Source of the DNA: Desulfocurvibacter africanus subsp. africanus DSM 2603
Lineage (GTDB): Bacteria > Desulfobacterota > Desulfovibrionia > Desulfovibrionales > Desulfovibrionaceae
Assembly: GCF_000422545.1 (NCBI RefSeq)
Contig: NZ_KE383873.1
Coordinates: 124,001-188,000 of the forward strand
Direction of reading: 5' to 3'
DNA length: 64,000 nucleotides
Below the pieces are notes generated by a model. It saw only the letters and a program-made list of their open reading frames with translations. It ran no database searches and was not told the DNA's origin. The stretch's first letter is position 1; each line of letters begins with the position of its first letter. This document shows, one piece after another, positions 25,410 through 34,139 of this stretch. The position numbers were made by a program, and so were the translations under genes.

Positions 25410-25883
25410 ATGAAGCTCCGCCGGGTCCTGACCCTGGCTATCATACTCCTTCTCGGCCTCGCCTCGTCCGCCTTGGGCAAGGATGGCGAACGGCTCACGC
25501 ACGATGGCCTGCAAGATCTGCTGGCCCAGGCCAAGGGGAATATCGTGGTCGTGAACTATTGGGCCAGTTGGTGTGGTCCCTGCCTGACCGAAATGCCCAT
25601 GCTCAAGGCCATGCGTGCGGCCTATCCATCCCATGAGCTGACCCTGTTCGGCGTGTCCTTCGACTACGATTCCAAGGCTCACGACCGGGCCAGGGAACGC
25701 CTGTCTCTAACCTTCCCAAGTTATTTGGCGCAAGAAGACCTCATGCACACCCTGGGCATCACCTCGGTGCCGCGCACGGATTTCTATGACAGCCGACGCA
25801 GGCTGGTGCGCAGCCACGAAGGTCTAATTTCTCCCGCGGAGTTTCGCACCATCGTCGCGGAGATAACCAGCGGAGAGCAGTAG
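25410..25883 (+). CDS. periplasmic TlpA/ResA-like thioredoxin
   Basis: This 157-residue protein has a Sec signal peptide (MKLRRVLTLAIILLLGLASSALG). The thioredoxin fold carries the WCGPC active site in NYWASWCGPCLTEMPML, and ITSVPRTDFYD carries the cis-Pro loop. Family members reduce disulfides or act in cytochrome c maturation outside the membrane. GGAG sits six bases before the ATG. It stands alone and is divergent from transketolase. Which substrate it reduces is not evident. Confidence 0.9.
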   Translation: MKLRRVLTLAIILLLGLASSALGKDGERLTHDGLQDLLAQAKGNIVVVNYWASWCGPCLTEMPMLKAMRAAYPSHELTLFGVSFDYDSKAHDRARERLSLTFPSYLAQEDLMHTLGITSVPRTDFYDSRRRLVRSHEGLISPAEFRTIVAEITSGEQ

Positions 25884-25929
25884 GCGGGATCGCCCCAAGT
25901 TGTCACAAAGACCGCCATCCAGCGTAATT

Positions 25930-25963
25930 CGTCACATTTCCTCCACGCGTTCTAAACATTTCC
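25930..25963 (+). promoter_or_regulatory. possible PHO-box-like direct repeats upstream of pstB
   Basis: ACATTTCC occurs at 25934-25941 and again at 25956-25963, exactly 22 bases (two 11-bp PhoB units) apart. The first copy lies inside CGTCACATTTC, and a further TGTCAC is at 25901. The match to TGTCA-type PHO boxes is loose. The position, ahead of pstB-phoU, is the main support. Confidence 0.3.
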
Positions 25964-26030
25964 GGATTCAAATCTGCTATGCTTGCTTCACAGCACGCCG
26001 GCTCCGGCAGTCGGTAGCGAGGGGTATGGC

Positions 26031-26852
26031 ATGAACGACCATGGCCAGGCCGAACGCCTGCCGAAGGAAACCATTTACCATCACCAAGTCAGCCCTGCGG
26101 GCGCGGCTTTGGAGGTGGACCGCTTCAGCCTCTGGTACGGAAACAAGCAGGCGCTTTTCGACAACAGCCTGGATATCCAGCAAGGACTGGTCACGGCGCT
26201 CATCGGTCCCTCGGGCTGCGGCAAGTCCACGCTCATTCGGGCCATGAACCGCATGAACGATCTCGTCAAAGGCGTGCGCGTGCGCGGGGAGATCCGCCTG
26301 GCGGGTCGGAAAGTGTACGACCCGGGCGTGGACGTGACCGATCTGCGCAGGCGCATGGGCATGGTTTTCCAGAAGCCCAATCCTTTTCCGCGTTCCATCC
26401 TGTCCAACGTGACCTACCCCCTGGAGCTCACGGAGCATCCTGGGAAACCGGCGCTGCTTGAGGCGGCAGAGCATGCGCTGCGGGACGCCGGCTTGTGGAA
26501 TGAGGTCAAGGACCGGCTCGGCGCCGACGCCCTGAGTCTGTCAGGCGGTCAACAGCAGCGTCTGTGCATCGCCAGGGCCATCGTGACCAAGCCCGAGATC
26601 CTGCTCATGGACGAGCCCTGTTCGGCCCTGGACCCCAGGGCCACAGCCGCGGTAGAAGACCTCATAGGTGCCCTGCGCGGCAGGTATACGGTGATCATCG
26701 TGACCCACAACATGCAGCAGGCCGCGCGCGTTTCGGACAATGCGGCCTTCATGTACCTGGGCAGGATCGTTGAGCACGGACGCACTGACGTCGTGTTCGT
26801 CCGACCCAAGGCAAGCCTGACCCAGGATTACATTACCGGCAGGTTCGGATAG
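26031..26852 (+). CDS. pstB: phosphate ABC transporter ATP-binding protein
   Basis: This 273-residue ABC ATPase has all the PstB features. SLWYGNKQALFDNSLDI is followed by Walker A GPSGCGKSTLIRAMNRMNDL. Mid-protein it has RMGMVFQKPNPFPRSIL, then the signature LSGGQQQRLCIARAI and Walker B ILLMDEPCSALDP. It drives phosphate uptake with PstC and PstA, which are not in this window. The ATG at 26031 follows GAGGGG; the longer frame from 25983 is rejected. phoU follows 11 bases downstream. Confidence 0.95.
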   Translation: MNDHGQAERLPKETIYHHQVSPAGAALEVDRFSLWYGNKQALFDNSLDIQQGLVTALIGPSGCGKSTLIRAMNRMNDLVKGVRVRGEIRLAGRKVYDPGVDVTDLRRRMGMVFQKPNPFPRSILSNVTYPLELTEHPGKPALLEAAEHALRDAGLWNEVKDRLGADALSLSGGQQQRLCIARAIVTKPEILLMDEPCSALDPRATAAVEDLIGALRGRYTVIIVTHNMQQAARVSDNAAFMYLGRIVEHGRTDVVFVRPKASLTQDYITGRFG

Positions 26853-26863
26853 GAGATTCTGTC

Positions 26864-27556
26864 ATGCCAGATAAGATGAGCAGTGGAGAGCGCAAGGGGC
26901 ACACGGTCAAGGAGTTCGATCGGGAACTGGAAAAGCTTTCGAACACGGTCCTGGCCATGGGCCGCAAGGTCGGCGAGCAGCTTGGCCTGGCGGTCAAGGC
27001 CGTCAAGGAACGGGACGCTGCCGCCGCTGCCGCCGCGCGGGCCATGGATGACGAGGTTGACGACCTGGAAGACCGCATCGACGAGGACATGCTCCGGCTG
27101 CTGGCTCTGCGCAACCCCATGGCTCTGGATCTGCGCACGGTCATCGTCGCAGGCAAGATCGCCACTGACTTGGAGCGAATCGGTGATTACTGCGCCAATC
27201 TGGCCAGGATGACCCAGCGTCTCGCCAGCAGGGATCTGGACATCTTCCGCTCGCATCTAACGCTAATGGCCGACGAGGTCGGGGGCATGCTGGCTCAGAT
27301 CATGGAAGCCGTCGCGCGGGAAGATGTCGAACTGGCCCTGGGCGTCTGGCATCGCGATAAGGCCGTGAATACTTTGTACAAGGAATTTATTGCCCTGCTT
27401 ACCCAGCACATATGCGAGGACCATAAACTGAACGATTCCCTGTCGCGGCTGCTGAACGCGGCGCGCGGCTTGGAGCGCATGGGCGACCACATCACCAACA
27501 TCGCCGAGCACGTCTATTTTCAGGTCCACGGCGCCAAGTACCGGGAAAAGTCATAG
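26864..27556 (+). CDS. phoU: phosphate signalling protein PhoU
   Basis: This 230-residue all-helical protein has two PhoU three-helix repeats. The first contains MGRKVGEQLGLAVKAV and DDEVDDLEDRIDEDMLRLLA. The linker ARNP-type motif reads LRNPMALDLRTVIVAGKIA, followed by DLERIGDYCANLA. The second repeat ends LERMGDHITNIAEHVYF. PhoU couples the Pst transporter to the phosphate two-component system and limits phosphate uptake. It forms an operon with pstB. Length and motif spacing are typical. Confidence 0.95.
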   Translation: MPDKMSSGERKGHTVKEFDRELEKLSNTVLAMGRKVGEQLGLAVKAVKERDAAAAAAARAMDDEVDDLEDRIDEDMLRLLALRNPMALDLRTVIVAGKIATDLERIGDYCANLARMTQRLASRDLDIFRSHLTLMADEVGGMLAQIMEAVAREDVELALGVWHRDKAVNTLYKEFIALLTQHICEDHKLNDSLSRLLNAARGLERMGDHITNIAEHVYFQVHGAKYREKS

Positions 27557-27661
27557 CCGGGGTTTGCCAGCAGGGCCGCCTGCGGCTACAAGAATTGCGG
27601 TAGGCTCGCTGAGTCTTTTCGCGGACCGGCCGCTGTGGCCAGGGGCGGCGGATAAGACCCG

Positions 27662-28630
27662 ATGCCGCAGGATGGCCGACGCGTGGAAGCCAGGATCAAT
27701 CTTCAGATCGAAGCCCAGCCCGACGACTCCACCTGTGGCCCCACCAGCCTGCAGGCCGTGTATGATTACTATGGTGACGACATCGGCCTGGAACGGGTCA
27801 TCCGGGAGGTCCCCCGCTTGGAAAACGGCGGCACCCTGGCGGTCCTGCTCGGTTGCCACGCCCTGGAGCGCGGCTACCGGGCTGTGTCATACACCTATGA
27901 TCTGCGCGTTTTTGATCCGACCTGGTTCATGCTGGGCAAGGACCTGCTCCTGGAGAAGCTGGCCATGCAGCTCACCTACAAGCAGAGCCCGCGCATGGCC
28001 GAGGCCACCGATGCCTACCAGCGCTATCTGCGACTGGGCGGCCAGATACGCTACCAGGATCTGCACGGCGGCCTGCTGCGCAAATACCTCAAGCGCGGAA
28101 TACCGGTGCTGGCCGGTCTGTCCTCCACCTATCTGTACGGCTCGGCCCGCGAACTCGATTTCGGCGACCGTCTGGTGCACGACGATGTGCGCGGCGAACC
28201 CTCGGGCCACTTCGTGGTCCTGTCCGGCTACGACATCAAGGGACGCAGCGTGACCGTGGCCGACCCGCTCAGCCCCAATCCCATGGGCCAGAGCCAATTC
28301 TACGAGGTGGGCATAAGCCACCTCATCAACGCCATCATGCTCGGCATAGTCACCTATGACGCCAACCTGCTGGTCATTCTCCCTCGCGAGGACAGCAAGC
28401 TCCGGGAGCCCGACGGCCGCTCGCGAACTCCGTTACGGCGCAAGACGGATATTGCGCCGGTGAGTGACAGGACGCCGCAGGAGCAGTCTTCGCCTCGCAT
28501 TCGCCGGGAGCAGGCGCTCATCCAGGCGAGTCAGGCAGACCGGGTGAACCAAGCCGGTGGAAAAAAGAAGAAACGCACCTCCGGCAAAGTCCGGTCGCGA
28601 GGCAGCGGCGGAGGGGGCGGCAAGACCTAG
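27662..28630 (+). CDS. C39-like papain-fold cysteine peptidase
   Basis: This 322-residue protein has a peptidase C39-like fold. The likely catalytic Cys is C25 in DDSTCGPTSLQAVYDYYG, the His is H183 in SGHFVVLSGYD, and the third residue is D201 in VADPLSPNP. The last 90 residues are basic and low-complexity (GGKKKKRTSGKVRS, then a Gly run) and may bind nucleic acid or a polyanion. It has no signal peptide. It is the first gene of a four-gene run with two carboxylate-amine ligases and an amidohydrolase, so it may cleave or cyclise the peptide product. The ribosome binding site is weak; a GTG at 27683 is an alternative start. Confidence 0.75.
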   Translation: MPQDGRRVEARINLQIEAQPDDSTCGPTSLQAVYDYYGDDIGLERVIREVPRLENGGTLAVLLGCHALERGYRAVSYTYDLRVFDPTWFMLGKDLLLEKLAMQLTYKQSPRMAEATDAYQRYLRLGGQIRYQDLHGGLLRKYLKRGIPVLAGLSSTYLYGSARELDFGDRLVHDDVRGEPSGHFVVLSGYDIKGRSVTVADPLSPNPMGQSQFYEVGISHLINAIMLGIVTYDANLLVILPREDSKLREPDGRSRTPLRRKTDIAPVSDRTPQEQSSPRIRREQALIQASQADRVNQAGGKKKKRTSGKVRSRGSGGGGGKT

Positions 28631-28745
28631 AGTCGCCTGCGCGAGAGCGGGAAGGCTTTCCTGCCCAGACCCTGCCCACGGGTCGTTTCCGGACGCGGGC
28701 CCCGGATTCGCGCAGCTCCTGCAGGTGCCATAAAGAGGAGGGAAT

Positions 28746-30218
28746 TTGTCGAATCTTGTGGTCATCGAGAATCCCGAGGAGTGCCCGCTACACTTCGATG
28801 GAGTGGATACGGTCTCCGCCAGGACTTACCTGACCGGCAAGGAGTGTAGTCGGCGCGGGGCTTTCAAGGTCTTTAATCTCTGCCGTTCCTACCGCTACCA
28901 GTCCATGGGCTATTATGTCTCCCTGTTGGCCGAGGCCCGCGGGCACAAGGCCTTCCCTTCCATCCTGACCATCCAGGACATGAAGTCCTCGGGGCTCATC
29001 CGCCTGACCTCCGACGAACTGGAGGAGAGCATCAACAAGGCCCTGAGCGGGCTGGACCAGCAATGCAAGCCCTGCTTCAACATCTACTTCGGCAAGTCGC
29101 CCGGCGGCCTGCACGCGTCCATGGCCATGGACCTATACCGGCGTTATCCCACGCCGTTCCTGCAGGCGGTCTTCTCCTGGGACAAGGGCTGGCGGTTGCA
29201 GAACATCTCGCCCCTGGCCGTGCGTGAGATACCCGAAGGCGAGCGGGCTTTCGCCGAGGAAACAGCCAACACCTTTTTCGCGGCCAAGCGCCATGTTCTG
29301 CCCAAGAAGCATGTCTCGCGCTTCGACTTGGCCATTCTGCACAATCCCGAGGAAAAGATACCGCCCTCCAACGAACGGGCCCTGCAACGCTTCATCAAGG
29401 CCGCCGCCGGACTGGGCATCGCGGCCGAGCTCATCACGCGCGACGACGCCGACCGCATCTTCGAGTTCGACGCCCTGTTCATCCGCGAGACCACGAGCGT
29501 GGACCACCACACCTACCGCATCGCTCGCAAGGCCGCCTCGGAGGGACTGGTGGTCATCGACGATCCCGTGTCCATCCTGCGCTGCACCAACAAGGTCTAC
29601 CTGGCCGAGGTGCTGCGCCAGAACAGCGTACCCGCGCCAAAGACGCTCATCGTGCACAGCCGCAACATCGATGAGGCCCTGCATGAGTTCGCTTTCCCGG
29701 TCATCCTTAAGCAGCCCGACAGCTCCTTCTCCCAAGGCGTGAGCATGGCCCGCGACGAGAAGGAGTTCCTGGCCATGCTCAAGCGGCTGCTGGACAAGTC
29801 CGACCTGGTCATCGCGCAGGAGTTCCTGCCTTCGGAATTCGACTGGCGCATTGGCGTGCTGGACCGCCAGCCGCTCTACGCCTGCAAGTATTTCATGGCC
29901 GGAAGCCACTGGCAGATCATCCAGCGCGACGGCGCGGGCCAGATCAAGGAAGGCAGAGTGGAGACCGTGCCCGTGGAGTTCGTGCCCCAGCAGGTGCTTA
30001 AAACCGCCCTGCGCGCGGCCAATCTCATGGGCGACGGCCTGTACGGCGTGGACCTCAAGCAGAAGGGCAAGCAAGCCTACGTCATCGAGGTCAACGACAA
30101 TCCGAGCATCGAACAAGGCTTCGAGGACAACGTGCTTAAGGAGGAGTTGTACGACCGTATCATGCGCGTGTTCCTCGCGCGCATCCAGGCCGGCAAAAAG
30201 GGGAATTGGCTGCTATGA
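28746..30218 (+). CDS. RimK-like ATP-grasp ligase with N-terminal RLAN domain
   Basis: This 490-residue protein has an N-terminal domain of about 180 residues seen in a RimK subfamily (RLAN), containing ARTYLTGKECSRRGAFKVFN. A RimK-type ATP-grasp module follows. It has DDPVSILRCTNKVYLAEVL, VPAPKTLIVHSRNID, then FPVILKQPDSSFSQGVS and IAQEFLPSEFDWRIGVLD. The metal site is YVIEVNDNPSIEQGFED. It should form an amide bond by acyl-phosphate activation of a carboxylate. The start is TTG just after AGGAGG. Its stop overlaps the next start (ATGA). The neighbours suggest a peptide-like product rather than ribosomal S6. Confidence 0.86.
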   Translation: MSNLVVIENPEECPLHFDGVDTVSARTYLTGKECSRRGAFKVFNLCRSYRYQSMGYYVSLLAEARGHKAFPSILTIQDMKSSGLIRLTSDELEESINKALSGLDQQCKPCFNIYFGKSPGGLHASMAMDLYRRYPTPFLQAVFSWDKGWRLQNISPLAVREIPEGERAFAEETANTFFAAKRHVLPKKHVSRFDLAILHNPEEKIPPSNERALQRFIKAAAGLGIAAELITRDDADRIFEFDALFIRETTSVDHHTYRIARKAASEGLVVIDDPVSILRCTNKVYLAEVLRQNSVPAPKTLIVHSRNIDEALHEFAFPVILKQPDSSFSQGVSMARDEKEFLAMLKRLLDKSDLVIAQEFLPSEFDWRIGVLDRQPLYACKYFMAGSHWQIIQRDGAGQIKEGRVETVPVEFVPQQVLKTALRAANLMGDGLYGVDLKQKGKQAYVIEVNDNPSIEQGFEDNVLKEELYDRIMRVFLARIQAGKKGNWLL

Positions 30219-31450
30219 GCACGCTGCGACTGTTCGAGGCCTACGGCATCGAGATCGAGCACATGATCGTGGACAGGCAAAGCCTGGATCTGCGGCCCGT
30301 GGCCGATCGGCTGCTGGAGGCCGAGGCCGGTGTGCGGACGGCCGATGTGGAGCGCGAGGACATGGCCTGGTCCAACGAACTGGTGCTGCACGTCATCGAA
30401 TTCAAGACCAATGGCCCGGCTTCCAGCCTGCATGGCTTGGCCCGCAAGTTCCACGCCGAGACACTGCGCGCGGGCGAACTGCTTGCGCCCCTGGGCTGCC
30501 GTCTCATGCCCACGGGCGCGCACCCCTGGATGGACCCGCAGACCGAGACGCGCCTGTGGCCCCACGAGTGCGGCGTCATCTACCAGACCTATGACCGCAT
30601 CTTTTCCTGCAAGGGCCATGGCTGGTCCAACCTGCAGAGCATGCACATCAATTTGCCTTTTGCCGACGACGAGGAGTTCGCCCGGCTGCACGCGGCCATC
30701 CGTCTGCTGATGCCGCTCATGCCGGCCCTCACGGCCAGCACGCCCGTGCTGGACGGCCGGGCCACGGGCTTCCTGGATACGCGCATGGACTACTACGCGC
30801 GCAACTCGGCCCGCGTGCCCAGTGTGACCGGCCTCGTGGTTCCCGAGCAGGTCGCCAGCCGCGAGGAGTACGATCGGATCATCATGCAGCCCATGTTCGC
30901 GGACATGGCGCCCTTGGACCCGGAAGGCGTGTTGCGCGAGGAGTTCCTGAACGCGCGCGGATCCATCGCCCGCTTCGGCCGGGGCTCCATCGAGATCCGG
31001 GTGCTCGACGCCCAGGAGTGCCCACAGGCCGACCTGGCTGCGGCAGGGCTTATCTGCGCCGCGCTGGAGGCCTTGTGCGACGGCCGGCGGGGTGACCTGG
31101 ACGCACAGGCCAGGCTGTCCACCGAGTCCTTGGCCGCAATCCTGGCCCGCGTCACGCGCGAAGCCGATACGGCAAGCGTGGAGGATGCAAACTATTTGCA
31201 GGTCCTCGGCTTTCCAGGCGAGCCTGGCGCGCGGGCCGGCGAGGTTTGGTCCTGGCTGGCGGAAACCTGCCTGCCGGCGGCCTTGCGCGACCAGGACTGG
31301 GAAGAGCCGCTGGCGGTCATGCTCGGCCAGGGATGCCTGGCCCGGCGCATCCTCGACGCCTTGGGGCCGGATTTCGGACGCGGCCGCTTGTTGGAAGTCT
31401 ATGCCGAATTGTGCGACTGTCTGGAAGGTGGCAGACCCTTTAGGCCCTAA
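30215..31450 (+). CDS. glutamate-cysteine-ligase-like carboxylate-amine ligase (GCS2 superfamily)
   Basis: This 411-residue protein begins STLRLFEAYGIEIEHMIVD, the conserved E-x-E metal/ATP-binding strand of the GCS2/glutamine synthetase fold. NELVLHVIEFKTNGP carries further acidic ligands, and WSNLQSMHINLPF and ARFGRGSIEIRVLDAQECP are later core strands. The fold forms amide bonds between an amino acid carboxylate and an amine using ATP. It overlaps the RimK-like gene by four bases and is surely coexpressed with it. Presence of two distinct ligases implies at least two condensation steps. It is not a standard gshA or ybdK. Confidence 0.8.
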   Translation: MSTLRLFEAYGIEIEHMIVDRQSLDLRPVADRLLEAEAGVRTADVEREDMAWSNELVLHVIEFKTNGPASSLHGLARKFHAETLRAGELLAPLGCRLMPTGAHPWMDPQTETRLWPHECGVIYQTYDRIFSCKGHGWSNLQSMHINLPFADDEEFARLHAAIRLLMPLMPALTASTPVLDGRATGFLDTRMDYYARNSARVPSVTGLVVPEQVASREEYDRIIMQPMFADMAPLDPEGVLREEFLNARGSIARFGRGSIEIRVLDAQECPQADLAAAGLICAALEALCDGRRGDLDAQARLSTESLAAILARVTREADTASVEDANYLQVLGFPGEPGARAGEVWSWLAETCLPAALRDQDWEEPLAVMLGQGCLARRILDALGPDFGRGRLLEVYAELCDCLEGGRPFRP

Positions 31451-31586
31451 AGCTGCTTGCGCGAGAGATGGAAAGGGTGTTGCCTGCTCGCGGCTCCGCG
31501 ACTGTTCATTGGCGGATGGTCAAAGCCGCAACGCGGAGGGCGGCGTCGGAGGAGGCTTGACGAAAGGAGCGACAATACGCCTGCCG

Positions 31587-32417
31587 ATGGCAGCGCGACG
31601 GACCGCCGGCCCTGGCTCGGCTCGGCAATGGCGCAGACGCTTGCGCAGCCGGGCCTTTTCCTGGCGCGCGGCTGTGGCGGCTCGGAGCGTTCGGACAGAC
31701 ATCGCCTGCGTCGTGACCTGCGAGCACGGCGGCAACCGTGTGCCACCCGAGCATGCGCATCGATTTGTGGGTCTGGGCGACGAGTTGGCCGGCCATCGGG
31801 GCTGGGATCTCGGCGCGCTGGAGGCGGCCGGAGATCTGGCCCTTGCACTGGAAGCGGAAATGGTCGCCGCCACAATCACCAGGCTGCTGGTGGACCTGAA
31901 TCGCTCATCCGGACATCCGCGCCTGTTTTCCGAGGCCACACGCGGCTTGCCGCCTCAGGAGCGCGAGGAAATTTTGTGCCGCTATTACTATCCCCATCGG
32001 AATCGGGTGCGCGGCATCGTGGCCGGAGAACTGTCTGCCGGCAGGCGCGTGCTGCACATTGCCGTGCATAGCTTCACGCCCGTGCTGTCCGGCGTGGAGC
32101 GCCGTGTCGACGTAGGGTTGCTTTATGATCCCTCGCGCGAGGCCGAGGCCCGATTTTGTCGCCTGTGGCAGGAGGCTCTGCACGAGCGCGACCCGGTCCT
32201 GAGCGTGCGGCGCAATCACCCGTACAAGGGCGTGTCCGACGGTCTGACCACGAGCCTGCGCCAGGAGTTCGGCCTGCGCTACATGGGCGTGGAGCTGGAG
32301 ATCAATCAGAAGTTCGTGGCCATGGACACCACTTCCGGCAGCGGGGCATGGAAGCGCCTGTGCGGGACGCTGACCCGCTCGGCCCAGATGGCCCTGGAGC
32401 GGCTGGCGCAAGGCTGA
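31587..32417 (+). CDS. N-formylglutamate amidohydrolase family protein
   Basis: The conserved part of this 276-residue protein starts VVTCEHGGNRVPPEHAHRF, with the Glu/His metal-binding pair typical of N-formylglutamate amidohydrolase. HRGWDLGALEAAGDLA, LLVDLNRSSGHPRLFSE and HIAVHSFTPVLSG follow. The family are Zn-dependent hydrolases related to carboxypeptidases, cleaving formyl or amino-acyl amides. The first 45 residues are Arg-rich and atypical. The ATG at 31587 lacks a well-spaced ribosome binding site (AGGAG is 17 bases away), so the true start is unsure. In this setting it may hydrolyse the product of the two upstream ligases rather than act in His degradation. Confidence 0.8.
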   Translation: MAARRTAGPGSARQWRRRLRSRAFSWRAAVAARSVRTDIACVVTCEHGGNRVPPEHAHRFVGLGDELAGHRGWDLGALEAAGDLALALEAEMVAATITRLLVDLNRSSGHPRLFSEATRGLPPQEREEILCRYYYPHRNRVRGIVAGELSAGRRVLHIAVHSFTPVLSGVERRVDVGLLYDPSREAEARFCRLWQEALHERDPVLSVRRNHPYKGVSDGLTTSLRQEFGLRYMGVELEINQKFVAMDTTSGSGAWKRLCGTLTRSAQMALERLAQG

Positions 32418-32483
32418 TTTGGTGTGCAGGGAAATGATTCCCCTGGACCCCCCATTTCAAAAGCAAAAGGCTCTAGGCCCAAA

Positions 32484-33587
32484 TCAGGGGCGGGCGGAGC
32501 GGAAGGGGATATGCACGCGGAAAATCGCTCCCTTGCCCGCTTCGCTTTCGACCTCGACACGTCCGCCATGTCCCGTGACAATGGTTTGGCAGATAGCCAA
32601 CCCGAGCCCCATGCCCTCGCCGGGGGCCTTGGTCGAGAAGAACGGGTCGAATATCCTGGGCAGGATGTCGGCCGGGATGCCGTGGCCGGTGTCGGCCACG
32701 GCGATTTCCAGGCTGTTATCCAGAATGCGGGCGGAAATATCGAGTCTGCCTTCCCCGGTTGCCGTGGCGTTCATGGCATCCAGGGCGTTTTCCACGAGGA
32801 CGTACAGGACGTCCTCCAGGTCGGCGGGCGGCCAGAGCAGCGGGGGGATGCCAGCCGGTATTTCCACCGCCGCCTGCACTCCCAGTGCCCCGATCCTTTC
32901 GGCAAAGCCGTCGAGAACCTTGCCGAGCGTCGCCGCGAGGTCGTTCTCGCGAATCCTTGCGTCGCGCTGCCCGCAATACTTCAGGAGCTTCAGGGTCAGC
33001 TCCTTGCAACGCTGTCCATGCACGATGATGCGTTCGGCCGAGTCCTTCAACTCCCCATATTCGGGGCAAGTTCCGGATACCTCGGCAAGAAGGTCGAGCA
33101 TCCACCCGGCCGAAGTGACCATGACGTTCACCGGGTTGTTCAGCTCATGGGCCACCCCGCGGGCGAGCCCGCCCAGCGTGGCGAGCCTGGCCGTCTCGCG
33201 CAGGCGGCGGCTTTCGATGGTTTGCTCTCGCCGCCGACCGGCCAGGCGGATGGCTTCCGCAAGGGTTTCGATATCCACGGGCTTCAGCAGGTAGTCGGCC
33301 GCCCCCCGTTTCATACCCTCCACGGCCGTGCGCACATCCGCCTGGCCCGTAAGCATCAGCACCTCCGCCAGGGAGGAGCGCTCCTTAATGGCGTCCAGAA
33401 CATCCAGCCCGCTTTGTCCGGGCAGGTTCACGTCCAGGACGACCACCCGCACATCATCCGAAAGCCGCGCCAGAGCCGTCTCCCCGTCGTAGGCCGTATC
33501 GGCCTCGATGCCGCGCGCTTCCAGTCTGACGGCCAGCGCGTCCACAAAGGCCGCTTCGTCATCGACGAGCAACACAGACCTGCTCAT
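32484..33587 (-). CDS. response regulator-histidine kinase hybrid (REC-HisKA-HATPase)
   Basis: This 367-residue cytoplasmic protein has an intact N-terminal receiver: LLVDDEAAF, phospho-Asp in VVVLDVNLPG, and LKPVD for the Lys. A HisKA dimerisation helix follows with the phospho-His in GVAHELNNPVNVM. The ATPase domain has N-box ENALDAM, G1 DTGHGIP, FFSTKAPGEGMGLGL and a final GGRVEVESEAG. Receiver-first kinases take signal by phosphorylation of their own receiver. It is the last gene of the nine-gene TauE operon and 20 bases from the preceding response regulator. The input receiver is similar to the two single-domain regulators upstream. Confidence 0.9.
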   Translation of the reverse strand: MSRSVLLVDDEAAFVDALAVRLEARGIEADTAYDGETALARLSDDVRVVVLDVNLPGQSGLDVLDAIKERSSLAEVLMLTGQADVRTAVEGMKRGAADYLLKPVDIETLAEAIRLAGRRREQTIESRRLRETARLATLGGLARGVAHELNNPVNVMVTSAGWMLDLLAEVSGTCPEYGELKDSAERIIVHGQRCKELTLKLLKYCGQRDARIRENDLAATLGKVLDGFAERIGALGVQAAVEIPAGIPPLLWPPADLEDVLYVLVENALDAMNATATGEGRLDISARILDNSLEIAVADTGHGIPADILPRIFDPFFSTKAPGEGMGLGLAICQTIVTGHGGRVEVESEAGKGAIFRVHIPFRSARP

Positions 33588-33607
33588 GACGGACGGCCTC
33601 CCTAGCG

Positions 33608-34069
33608 CTACTTCTGCTTGTTTTCCTTGAGGATATCATCAGCGCCTTCGAAATCGCCGGCCTGGGCGAAGGTCGCCGCGACCATGGCGTCCTCGATGCG
33701 CTCACGGTAGGCCTTCTTCACCGTGCCAAGGAGCTCGTCGATATCGATGGGCTTCTTGTGATAGTGGAAGGCTCCGAGCCGCTTGGCCTCTTCCTCGTCC
33801 AGAGTCGTGCCGTGGCCGGTGAGGATGATGATCTGGACCTGGGGATGGGTCTTGCGCACCTTGCGCAGGACTTCCATGCCGTCGATGCCGGGCATGCGCA
33901 GGTCGAGCACCATGACATCCGGGGTCTCGGTCTTCACGGCTTCCAGGGCCTGTTCGCCGTTGTAGACCACCTTGGAGGGCACGTCGCGCATCTTCATGCG
34001 CTCGGACAGGGTGTTGACGAAGTTCTCCTCGTCGTCCACCAGCAGAAGCTTGATCTTCTTCAGGGGCAT
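33608..34069 (-). CDS. single-domain response regulator
   Basis: This 153-residue CheY-like receiver has LLLVDDEENFV, phospho-Asp in VMVLDLRMPGIDGME, the switch Thr in ILTGHG and the Lys in YHKKPIDIDEL. A 25-residue C-terminal helix (FAQAGDFEGADDILKENK) extends beyond the usual receiver. There is no output domain, so it probably works as a phosphate shuttle or by binding a partner. It is cotranscribed with the flanking kinase-like genes (gap of 20 bases to the next gene, 70 from the previous). Paralogous to the 131-residue receiver at 34787. Confidence 0.9.
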   Translation of the reverse strand: MPLKKIKLLLVDDEENFVNTLSERMKMRDVPSKVVYNGEQALEAVKTETPDVMVLDLRMPGIDGMEVLRKVRKTHPQVQIIILTGHGTTLDEEEAKRLGAFHYHKKPIDIDELLGTVKKAYRERIEDAMVAATFAQAGDFEGADDILKENKQK

Positions 34070-34139
34070 GTTCGCTCTCCTTGTTTGATATCCACGTCGG
34101 GTATGCCGATCCGTTCCATTGCTCGGATAATGCCGTAAA

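Noticed and set aside
31092-31586. N-terminal extension of the amidohydrolase
   Set aside because: It overlaps the GCS2-like gene in another frame and is Pro/Ser/Arg-rich; the family domain starts after 31700.
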